From the NCBI GenBank assembly GCA_945643635.1, contig CALZFC010000249.1, forward strand, positions 147,501 to 211,500: a stretch of 64,000 nucleotides of DNA. Reading direction: 5' to 3'. Below the pieces are notes generated by a model, which worked only from the letters and a program-made list of their open reading frames with translations, did no database searches and was not told where the DNA came from. How positions within the stretch are numbered: the stretch's first letter is position 1; the number at the start of each line of letters is the position of its first letter. A program made the position numbers and the translations under genes. Shown piece by piece: positions 50,330-60,620 of this stretch. This stretch comes from Allodiplogaster sudhausi (taxonomy: Eukaryota; Nematoda; Chromadorea; Rhabditida; Diplogasteridae).

Positions 50330-51400
50330 TCATGGGCAACCTTTGCACTGCCTTAGATACTGTGGAAAACTACACCTGTCTAAACGTTATACTGACAATG
50401 AGCTAATTGGCAAGTTCAATTTCAATTTATGTCTAACGAGAAAATATAAAGTATACCAAAATGTACCCTCGAGTCTAATTAATTACACGAGAAACAACAG
50501 TGTAGATTGTACTGCTGGGAATGAACGTTGAAGAAAGCGTCATGGGATGTTGGAATATAATGCCGGAACCGTTTGGGCATCTCGCATATTCAGACGATAA
50601 GTATGCAGATTCAACACCCTTCGAAATATCTGTTACATCTAAATTGAGAGCAAAGGCCAAATATAAATCTGTTTTAGCAACTCTAACATTAGCGTCAGCT
50701 ACTAAGCAGGTGAATATAATGCTACACCAGCATCTACGCAGCAGAGAGACCAACAGCAAATATCACTTATGCTTAGCTGACCATGAGCGCCATTAGTTGT
50801 GGTTTCATTAAGTTTATATTTTTTATTATATACAATTAGAAGAGTGCACACCGTTAATGTTGAGTGTTGAAGAAATTGTCTGGTTTGGCGGCGCTGGAAT
50901 AAAGAGGAAACGTTGAAGTACGTACATATATGTACATACATTAATAGGCAGAATGGACAAAATTTAAACGACTGAGACGCTGGGACGTTATCGACGATGC
51001 AACGAACTCGACTTCAAATTGCAATTTTAACAATGTCATGGTTATAAATATGTGTATTGGGGAATTGCAGACGTCTGGTTACTTTTGTATTCAACGAATT
51101 CCACTTTGCTAATTGAAATTTATTTACAGCGAGATAGCGTAATGTCTCAAAATTCTACTTCTTGGAAGTGCAACGAAAGTTTTATGAAGAAAGATCATGG
51201 CGGATATTGCACACTTTTTTTGCATTATTTACATACGTTGCTGCGCCTGGCAATGAGCGCGAATGGCTAACAATGAGTAACGTTCCATTAATCACCGTTG
51301 CGAACTTATTCTCCAGAAGCTAAACAAAAAAAGAAAACAAACATGGATATGATGGTATTACAGCAGTCGGCGAAAAAACGCAAGATGTCAAATATTTTCG
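50330..51400. repeat. dispersed block shared with 27.5, 55.0 and 58.6-59.2 kb
   Basis: GTGGAAAACTACACCTGTCT, GTTGAAGAAAGCGTCATGGG, TTGAGAGCAAAGGCCAAATA and ACATTAGCGTCAGCT recur with divergence near 54.98-55.2 and 58.86-59.2 kb. 51060-51390 recurs at 27580-27900. These are probably old duplicates of the DNA beside 7TM genes. Confidence 0.55.
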
Positions 51401-51471
51401 GAAAAGATTTGTTATTTTGAATATATCAGGATGAGGGATGACTCACCGAACTACTCGATTTGTTTAGTACA

Positions 51472-52177
51472 TTAATAATTTCTACTTATTACTGTACTTT
51501 TGTTCTTGGAGTGTCTCACGAAAGACGTTGAAATGTTGACGCTACTCTCTTGTAAGCATCTAATCTTGTGGGATGTCAGGCGCCGAAAAAGGTAGACAAG
51601 AAACTTTCGATAGCTACAGTCCCGCTCAACATTGTTGGGTCCGGTATTAATAGTATTAATAGTATTAATTTAAATAATACAAACTGGAATAGCGCGCTGA
51701 ATACGCATTTTCGTGTCATTTCGCATAGGAGTTTACCTATTTCGACCATGGAGATTACGACTATGAAGACCGTTTTCAAAAATATGCTGAAATGGCTGAG
51801 AACTCATAATATTGCATTTAATTTGGCCGCGTTTGGGTTCCAAACGGGCTGGCTCGAACTCCTGGACTACAATGTGCAAAATAATGTGAAATTTTCAGAG
51901 CACTTCTTACCTTTTTTGAGTTTCTTGTTTTATTTCGCTTGAGTTTCTCATTTTGTTTATGTATAAACGACGAAAAAAAAGCAAAAAAAAATTTCGTGCT
52001 TGCAAAAATCTATTCTCAAAAATGTATCGAACCGAGACATCGAGATTGCCGGTCAAAGACTTACCAATACTCTACAAACGGTACAAACAGATCTGATGAT
52101 ACCTTTCTTTGGACAGCGTCGATTGCTCACAACGGAAACGTTGATTCTGAACACTCTCTGTTTCCTACTTTAGTGGG

Positions 52178-52215
<38 letters not shown>

Positions 52216-52453
52216 AAGAAGGTGCAGCGTCGACTACATCTACTCTGCGTCACCGTTTCAAGGCTGAAGCTACGGTATGTCGTTAGACCAACGATTTTTA
52301 TCATTGTCAGCTAACAGCACCTGCACCTTCTTTCACCTCTCTCTCACACGCCCTCTCTCTATCTCTTCTCTCTCTCCCGCTCTCTATTTCTCGCTCCACC
52401 GGTCTCTCTTTCTCTTTCTCCCTCTCTCCTTCTTTCTCGTTCTCTCGTATTCC

Positions 52454-52498
<45 letters not shown>

Positions 52499-54647
52499 CC
52501 ACTAAAGTATGAGCTAACGTATTCAGAATCGACGTTTCCTTTGTGAGTCAATCGACGCTGTCCAAAGAAAGGTATCATCAGATTACGTTATACAGTCTGT
52601 AGAGTATTGGTAAGTCTTTGACCGGCAATCGCGAGGACTCGGTTCGATACCCTTTTGAGAACAGATTTTTGCAAGCACAAAATTTTTTTTTTGCTTTTTT
52701 TTCCTCGTTTATACATAAACAAAATGAGAAACTCAAGAGAAATAAAACAAGAAACTCAAAAAAGGTAAGAAGTGCTCTGAAAATTTCACATTATTTTGCA
52801 CATTGTAGTCCAGGAGTTCGAGCCAGCCCGTTTGGAACCTAAACGCGGCCAAATTAAATGCAATATTATGAGTTCTCAGCCATTTCAGCATATTTTTGAA
52901 AACGGTCTTCATAGTCGTAATCTCCATGGTCGAAATAGGAAAACTCCTACGCGAAATGACACGAAAATGCGTATTCAGCGCGCTATTCCAGTTTGTATTA
53001 TTTATATTAATACTATTAATACTATTAATACCGGACCCAACAATGTTGAGCGGGACTGTAGTTGATGTCAGCATAATTGTCAGCGATTGTGCCAGCGAAT
53101 GGAACGAGTATACGACCATCTAGGCTGCCGCAAGCTCTATGTTGAGTATGTTGTTATTGCACTGTACAACAATGATTATTTATATTTAAAAAAAAACTTG
53201 ATTTACTCACCGTCATTCTGAATCTTTAATGTCAGCATGGCCATCAGAATGATAACTGGAAAGGTGACAAAGAATAGCGGCACGCACAGCTAAGTGCAAC
53301 AAACATTTTTTGCTGAATTTGCAATGATGTTTCACGTAGTAATTGTAAAATTCATCTATATTTCTTGAATATCCGAAAATTTATCGGTGTTCGAATATGA
53401 AGCACTTCACAGACTGTAGTAAGAAGACTGTAGAAGAGTCGCTTTTGAAGCGCGAGTCGTCCTCCCGACATTTTGACTGATGATGAAGCAGAAGTAATGA
53501 TGTGGCGCATGTGAAGGCAAATTGAAATAATAGCGACTACCAACAAGCAGGCCCAACCGACAACGACACCTGTAGGTAAATATATGGATACAGACATTCT
53601 TGATTTGGTGATATGAAAGCAATAGGTAAGTCACTTCGCACAAGAGCAAGCTCACCCATTAACAAGTGACTTTGTGCGTGATCCAAACAGAGAAACTGTT
53701 CGACTTCAAAGGCGTAGTGGTTTTCAAATGCCTGCGAGCGACATATCAAATATGGGGTACGAGGATAAATGAAGTTTCCTCAACCATTACTGACATATTC
53801 AGAAGAATGTTCAGAGATTCGGTGAAAGGCGAGTGAGCCAAGAGCTAGAATTAAGCCATGTAACACAGCGGTAGTGCCATATACGCAGATTAGCGCCCCG
53901 CGTGATAGCCGCCATCGTGAACCGGATAATTGGAGATGCTATAACTCAGCATTTTAATAGCATGACGACGCACCCTGATTCTTTTGTTGTGATCTCAGAA
54001 AATTCTCATAAAGTCGTCTACAAATTTACATTCATAATGTACTCATTACGTTCTTAATTTCGAACTTAATTTCAACTCTCAACAATTTATCGTATTCTTC
54101 AACCATCATTTGGAGAACGTTGTAAATCTGCAAGCAAAAGAAACCATGAAACTTACTTGGTGTCGATAGATGAAGCAGTATATCAGCATTGTAAGGCAAG
54201 TTGCAGCGAGAAATAATGAGAATAACTGAAACAATTCCATTTTTGAGGATGTTTTGAAGATATTTCCTTTATGCTGTTGTGAAGCCAACCAACAAATCTT
54301 CCTAATGTGAGTTGCCATATTGCTGGAAACTTGAAGGGGCTATCGACGTAAATGCAATACAATGGAGGGAAGAATGTGTGGCGGCTGATGAGATCGAATG
54401 TGATGTCGTTAACGATTTGTATGAGCTGTAGATCAAAAAAGAGTGTGAGAAAAGAGGGCCTAAGTGATGCAAACAAGAATTCACAGACCACAACGGCTGC
54501 GAGAAGAAATCGATAAGTGCCTATCTTTCGGTCGCTGTGCCTTAGAATGGCGACAGCAGCGAGGATGTTGAGAGCGACGCAGACGATGCAGATTGCGGTG
54601 TGCAGCACTCGCAATGAGTGCAGCAGAGAACGCGGGAAAACATGCAT
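51472..54647 (-). pseudogene. nematode 7TM chemoreceptor locus 2, interrupted by a foldback element
   Basis: Minus strand from ATG at 54645-54647: TM1 (AICIVCVALNILAAVAIL), then RKIGTYRFLLAAVVVCEF (TM2), a long loop, QLTLGRFVGWLHNS, TM3 (LFLAATCLTMLIYCFIYRHQ, shifted by one frame, near 54250-54160), TM4 near 53945-53850, a loop with EVEQFLCLDHA near 53700, TM5 near 53550-53410, TM6 at 53295-53215 (LFFVTFPVIILMAMLTLKIQ), TM7 from about 53125. The TM7 exon is cut after QSLTIMLTST by the element at 51617-53058 and resumes at 51616 with YRKFLVYLFRRLTSHKIR to a stop at 51472. Str/Sri/Srh-like; the frameshift before TM3 and the insertion make it a pseudogene unless the insertion is recent or heterozygous. 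Confidence 0.7.
51617..53058. mobile_element. 1442-bp foldback transposon-like element with TA target duplication
   Basis: Both ends read CAGTCCCGCTCAACATTGTT inward, and TA flanks each side (51615-51616 and 53059-53060). The arms are near-perfect reverse complements for about 560 bp, including CCATGGAGATTACGACTATG and GAACTCCTGGACTACAATGT. They continue into a (GA)n tract at 52183-52211 and a matching (TC)n tract at 52459-52496. No transposase frame. CAGT-type ends with a TA duplication are typical of Tc1/mariner-derived non-autonomous elements. It interrupts a 7TM exon whose two halves are recognisable on either side. Confidence 0.85.
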
Positions 54648-54979
54648 GCTGTCTTGATCCTTATTTCAGGTAGAAAACGACATTTACTTAGTTATATTAG
54701 TTATACCTATAAGTACACATTATTTACGCATGTGTGACAATAATTTCAACGCTTTTCTTGACAGGAGAATGCATGAAGAAATGTCCTGGACGTTTTTAGA
54801 ATTATATATATATATATATATATATATTGGTAAACTGCAAATGACGAAGCGCACGAACTTTATGCTGAACGAATTGCATGTGCAATTTTCATTTGTATAC
54901 AAAGAGATAATGATATTTACACGAAAGGCGTACACCCGGGTCTCAATAACTAAACGAGAAACAACAGTATAGCATCTCG

Positions 54980-56050
54980 AGATTGTACTGCTAGCAAGTG
55001 TAACTCTCGTTTAGGTTATCGCAAACGTGGACAATATATCATCTATTCCAATGGAAACAGCTGAAACATCTGAATGGAGAGCAAGGGCCTGACTCAAGTT
55101 TGTGGTAGGTGCTCGATGTTTGTAAGTGTCAGAGTCAACGACAGAGCAGGTGAATGCAAGGCATACGCTAATTAATCAATGGATTCTGTGGAGCGTCATG
55201 AGTAGTCGCCCGTCTTGTGGATCTGCCGTGCTATTAATCTTGATCAAACTGACGCCAGTTTGATCAAAAGTTAATGAACATTTTATTTTCAGCTGAGTGA
55301 AATTTCAGTGAAATGTATTAGGGTGTTTCAAAAGGGGAACATTTTGTATTCCTCTTTTTGGGAATTTCTTATTTTGCCTCAACATTTGGAAGTATACTAA
55401 AATTGTCACGGCTCTTGCTTTACTGTGAGAAAAGAAATGTTCCCAAATATGCGCCCCGGCCGACTTCATGAAAAGGATGAGCAGGGTTTTGACTATCTCG
55501 CAAAACTTGGTATTGAGAGATTGGTGTTGAGAGACATGGGCAACTTATTCACTTTTATTATCACCAAAAGCATATTAACTTTGAAAACAATAAAAGTGGA
55601 CAAAGAGAAAAATGGAATGTGGGGAGGTAGACTTGTGTGTAAAAGAGAAGAAAAAGAGAGTCGAAGAGAAACTCATGGGTGACAGAGGCAGAGAGCCTCT
55701 ACTCAAATGGAGAAAGGAGGCGGAAGGAGTAAGAAAGGAAAAATAGGCTAATAAGGCATTCAAAGACTATAACTGTACTAAATCACAAGTTCAATTCTGC
55801 GAGTCGACAAGTAAGAATTCTTGCCCCGGTAAACAAAGCACCGGCGCTTACATCACAGAAAAGACTCGAACAAAGACAACGCATTATTACCAGATAAAAG
55901 GAAGAAAAAACAAAGTAAGTAAGTCACGGACGACAAAACAACCGACGACCTGAAGAACCCTCTTAATTAATAGTTTTTGTAACAATCGAGTAATTATAGG
56001 TATCTTTGCATATTCAATCACAACTAAAGGGCTTTGATGCTGACTTTCCA
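54980..56050. other. intergenic with diverged duplicate flank
   Basis: 54980-55190 is a weak copy of the block at 50.5-50.8 kb. 55240-55267 is a perfect short hairpin (TTGATCAAACTG, loop ACGC, CAGTTTGATCAA). 55600-55700 is purine-rich. No gene recognised. Confidence 0.45.
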
Positions 56051-56058
56051 TAACAAAC

Positions 56059-56239
56059 CTTGCGAGCTTTGCCCTCCTGATCGAACTTGCAGAGACCATA
56101 CCATTCCCAAGGAGCTCCTTGCCGAAGACCTTCATGAGCAGAATGGAGCGCTTCTTGCAGAGCGCCTCCACCAGCAGGCGCATCCTTGACATCAGACGCA
56201 GCCGGGGCGGCCGCGGCAGGCGCCGGCTTGACGTCATCT
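56059..56239 (-). CDS. orphan internal exon, Ala/Pro-rich, unknown protein
   Basis: Minus-strand exon between an acceptor CCTGCAG and a donor CGCAAG|GTTTGT; 60 codons in the frame with strong G/C third positions. It reads DDVKPAPAAAAPAASDVK, then GGALQEALHSAHEGLRQG, APWEWYGLCKFDQEGKARK. The first part looks like a flexible linker and the second like the edge of a folded domain. No flanking exons were found, so the gene cannot be named. A competing frame is also open but Arg-rich and less natural. Confidence 0.4.
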
Positions 56240-56963
56240 CTGCAGGAATACCCTTCTTCAACATTACATTCTAATATACATAAATTCGTTCACTTACTGA
56301 AATAGCAAGTAAAATTTATAAAATTAGCACGGACAAACAAAGAAATATATTTAAAAGGGATTAGCTGTCGAGGCTAAACAAGTTGAGTTGCTTTGAAAAA
56401 ATTTACTAGGCCGAGCTTGTTTCTAATTCCACTTGTTCTTGGTTGAGAGTTGTGTCACATTTAAAATTGCGGAAACAGTATGCAAAAGTGAGAGGGCAAA
56501 AGTGAGTAGAAATTTTTTAGACTGTTTTCTTCTCTCACTTTTGCTCACTCTCTCGTGTCAGAGACATAAACTTTAGCAAGCTTTCATGGTAGGCGCAGTA
56601 TGAAAAATGAGTCAAGCTCTGCATAGGAAGGGAGTAAATGTGAATGAACCAAGCCATTTTCAATAGTAAACATGCACATAACATGCGTTAAGTTTTTATT
56701 TATGCTCGTTCAAATTTCGCTCAGCTCTAGTTTCACTTTTCTTCCTAGATTAATAGCACGGCTGATGCGTGATGGAGGAAAATGGCAACAAAGATCTTGT
56801 TAAACTCGTCCCGTCACCTAACTTCAGCATAACCCCACGACGATATCATTTCGTAGAAATGGTTATAAACAAACTGCGTTGTTTGAATCTGACACTTGTA
56901 TATTATGCTATTTGTTTTGACACATTTATACCGTAATTGTATCACACGAAATTATGCAAATAG

Positions 56964-58595
56964 TTATGGTTTATTACAGGGCCGCATAAAGAACGACGAT
57001 GAGACATTGACGCTACTCTCTTGTGAACATCTGATCTTGTGGCATGTCAGCCGTCGAAATAACCCGACAAAAAACTTTCGATAGCTATTCAATGTCAACA
57101 TTATCGTCAGCGATTGTGCCGACGAGTGGAACGAGTACACTACCACGGAAGCAGCCGCAAGATCAAGAATGATTATGTTATTCTAAGGTACATAATAATC
57201 ACAAAAACCTAAAAGAGAAATTTATATTGTGTAAATCCAATAAGAAAAATAATTGTGACAATGGACTTTCTGGACTCACTCACCGTCATTCTGAATCTTT
57301 AATGTCAGCATCGCAGAAAGAATGACAATTGGAAAGACAACAAAGAATACCGGCACGCATAGCTAAAAGTAGCGAATACTTCGCTGAATCTGCGATGATC
57401 TCATCATAATTGTCAACTAACATTATCATAATCAGAATAGCCTGAATCCAGCCAATAAAACACAAACTTCTCTTACGACTTTGCGACATATTGACTGATG
57501 AGGAAGCAGAAGTGATGATGTGATGCATGTGAAGGCAAATTGCAGTAACAGCGACAATCAAAAAGCAGACCCAACCGCCACAGACACATGAAAATGTATG
57601 CACATAGTAAGGATATAAATTTATTTCTTCATTGTTGATTTGATGATATGAACTGGAAAACAATATTTATAACATAAAGTTGTGAATATTTATATAAAAT
57701 ATATAAGCACCAGAGATCAAGCTCATATGAATCTTTTTTTCAAACCAAAACTCACCCACTACCAAGTGGCTCTGTGCGCCATCCAAACAGACAAACTGCT
57801 CAACTTCAAAGTCGTAGAGATATTCAAATGCCTGCAAGGAATATCATGCCAAACATCGAATACGACGATAAAAATATATTGTCCTCAAGTATTACTGACA
57901 TACTCTGAAGAGCGTTCAGCAGACATTCGGCGTAGGACGAGTGAGCCAAGAAGTAAAAGCAAGCCATGAAAAACAGCGGGAGTACAATATACAACGATCA
58001 GAGCCCCGTGTGATAGCCGCCATCGTGAACCGGACAATTGGAGATGCTTAAAGGAGCCATAAATCCTATCTTGAATTCGCCTTTTGCCCGACACGAGGGC
58101 GAGAGAGCATCTTATTTCGAGATAAGCTACTATAATATTCAGGAAAGTTGCAGTATATGATGGTTGTATTCCCTGCGCTTTTAAAAATGACTCAAACAAA
58201 TTTTTTCACAACCGGATTCTTTTTCATAAATAAGGTCGTCTACAAATGTACATGTAATACGTACTCATTATGTTCTTTATTTCGAACTAATTTTAAATCT
58301 CAACACTTAATCTAATTCTTCTACTTTAGATGCGGTATAAAGTTGTTAATTAGTGTAAAGGGTCCTTATGTATAGCTTGTTATATTACGTACATCTCTTT
58401 CTATTACTGTATGTACGTCTCTCTCTATTTCTGTATGTATGTGTGTATCTCTCTCCTTATTATTCTCTCATCGCCTGATCTCTCTATCTCTCGGTGGCGA
58501 TTGCAGCGAGGACGTTGAGAGCAACGCTGCCGACGCAGATTGCTGTGTAAAAATCTCGCAACGAATGTAGCAGAGAACGCGGAAAAGGACGCATG
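56964..58595 (-). pseudogene. nematode 7TM chemoreceptor locus 3, TM2-TM3 missing
   Basis: Minus strand: 58595-58490 gives MRPFPRSLLHSLRDFYTAIC with TM1 (VALNVLAAIA) and then runs into a pyrimidine-rich tract. TM4 (SHGALIVVYCTPAVFHGLLL) is near 58060-57940, the loop with a FEVE-like motif near 57840-57780, TM5 (LIVAVTAICLHMHHIITSA) near 57560-57490, TM6 (VFFVVFPIVILSAMLTLKIQ) at 57365-57285, TM7 (QSLTIMLTLNSYRKFFVGLF, then RRLT) near 57140-56980. TM2 and TM3 were not found. Same subfamily as loci 1 and 2. Confidence 0.55.
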
Positions 58596-59140
58596 CTGCA
58601 CAGCACAGTGGAACAGTGGGAAATACATTCGTGTTATGGTCAAACTAACATTATCCCTATGTTTGATAGCGCAACATTGGGATAGTGCTAGTTTAATCAT
58701 AACTGAATGGGATAAGGTGCTGTATGGTAGGACTCGAGCATACGTCTTTTGTAAAAATCATATCCTCGCGCTGTGCATATGTACATTTTAATTGGCACCT
58801 GAGGATTCGTTCAACATAAAATCGTGAGCTTAGACAGCTGCATTTTCCAATGTATCCAACAATTATGCTTTAGTATGCCACCAGATACATTGGAAAACTA
58901 TTTCTGTCTAAGATTAGCGCACAAATTTTGTCATGTCCAATTTCAATTAGCTTTCAACGAGATAATAAGATTTATACGAAAGGCCTCATGAACTTAAAAG
59001 AACCAGCAGAGTAACACATCAAGATTATCATGCTATACTATAATAAATTCAGCGAATGTTGAAGAAAGTGTCAAGTTTGGGGATGTTGGAATTCAATAGC
59101 TTAACCGTGATATTGAGAGCAAAGGTAATATATAAAGTTG

Positions 59141-59244
59141 TGGTTAGTGCTCGATGTAAATAAATATTAGCGTAGCTCACGCTAATATGTAAATAAATAT
59201 TAGCGTGAGCTACGCTAATATTTATTTACATCGAGCACTAACCA
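59141..59244. other. perfect 47-bp hairpin
   Basis: Positions 59141-59187 (TGGTTAGTGCTCGATGTAAA ... CACGCTAATA) are the exact reverse complement of 59198-59244, with a 10-base loop TGTAAATAAA. Not one mismatch was found. The left arm continues a diverged block that exists once at 50.6 and 55.1 kb without the inverted half, so the right arm is a recent inverted duplication here. Confidence 0.9.
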
Positions 59245-59599
59245 TGAGCAGTTGAATGGAAAGCATTAACATCGATGCAGCAGGTCTGTGATTGGAACGA
59301 AAGGTCTTGGCTTAGTTAATTTCGGTGAAAATTATTTTTTGAACATATAATTTAAACGTACATTTGATGACGTCATTGTCAACGTTGAGAGTAAGTAGCG
59401 TGAAAAGGGTGAAGATTGGAATAACAACAGAGATATGTTACAATTATGGTTACGTTAGCTGAACGCGGTAATTGATGGGTTCATACATACATCAAGCTAT
59501 CGTATGCAACAAGAAGATTGCACACCTTAGCGAGTAGACTAAAAAAAGAGGTGCATCTTAGCGGCGCTTCGTGTCTCTGACAATGAGTCAACCGCTTAC

Positions 59600-59762
59600 G
59601 GTTGAAGAGAAGGAAAGAAGTGTGCCGGTGAGAGCCGTAAGTCCTCCACCTGTTGTGGTTTATGTATGTACCTAATGAGAATGTTCGAGACTCACGTTGA
59701 CAAGTATTCAAGTTGTAGTCAACCTTTGCCTTTGGACCCTCCGAGTCATCCGAAGCATCCAT
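59600..59762 (-). CDS. candidate 5' end of an unknown gene (two exons)
   Basis: Minus strand: ATG at 59762, exon to 59696 (MDASDDSEGPKAKVDYNLN, TCQ), donor C|GTGAGT, acceptor ACAACAG, exon 59649-59600 (RGGLTALTGTLLSFSST), donor ACC|GTAAGC. The phases agree. The acidic start followed by a Gly/Leu-rich hydrophobic run suggests a small membrane protein. No third exon was found before the 7TM locus, so the gene is truncated or has a distant exon. Confidence 0.4.
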
Positions 59763-59839
59763 GATACGAAGATCGTTGGAGGAATTGCATGTATGCACAT
59801 ATATGCATGTTTCTGATAACTTTTTCTTGAAAAAAGACA

Positions 59840-60620
59840 TACAAATTTCGTTCGTTCTCTTTTCTTAATATAACAAACGCGAAACAAATGCCGGAAAGAA
59901 CATGAAACTGGTTTTTGGTCTCCTAGATAATCTCAAGAAAGGTGCAAAATTGCGCATCAAACAAGAGAGCCAGAGACAGGAACACAGACAAAAAAGAATC
60001 ATAAAAGATCATGCCATAAAATTAAGGATAGCGAAGTAAAATGTTGCATTTCAGTTTCATGTAGATGTTAACATCTCCTATCGTATTTTAAATTATGTCT
60101 TCGCGAGTATTAATTGTGAAACTACACGATTAAAATGTATTAACAACATAGAAGGTTCTCGTTATTGAGAGAATCTCATGAAAATGGCTTTTAAACAGCT
60201 ATAAAAAATTTCAAACTCACAAGAAATAACTTTGTTGTAATAGAAATCCTGTCATGTCTATTATGCTTATGCCAATAACATTCCTTCCAACGTGTCTTGG
60301 CAGCCCCTGGAAGCATGTCAGTATATAGGCTCGAATAATACATCAACATCCCTTCACTTACATTCATATTACGTGCATTTTGGTTTCTGATGCGGACGCA
60401 TTTTAGATAGATAACAGATTACAGATAAATAATTACTGGGGAAGATAACGAGAGTTGGTTAATGAGAGAAAAAATAGAGAGAGAGAGAGAGAGAAAGAAC
60501 AGGCAGACAGAAAGAAGGAGAGAAAGAGAACGTGGTAAAATCTGCACAATGTGGTTTGAACAATGATAAGGATTGAAGCAGAAGCTGAAGAGCAGTCTTG
60601 CCGATTTCTGGTTCATTGCC
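59840..60620. other. intergenic upstream of the acid sphingomyelinase gene
   Basis: AT-rich sequence with a GA tract at 60475-60535. No exon recognised. It may contain the promoter of the gene starting at 60621; no specific element is evident. Confidence 0.4.

Noticed and set aside
51568..51942. 124-codon open frame, mirrored at 52733-53119
   Set aside because: Both are the two arms of the foldback element read in the same relative frame; no transposase motif (no DDD/E signature) is visible.
55425..55682. 85-codon plus-strand frame with a charged C-terminus
   Set aside because: The end is a purine-rich tract and the start has no splice or family support.
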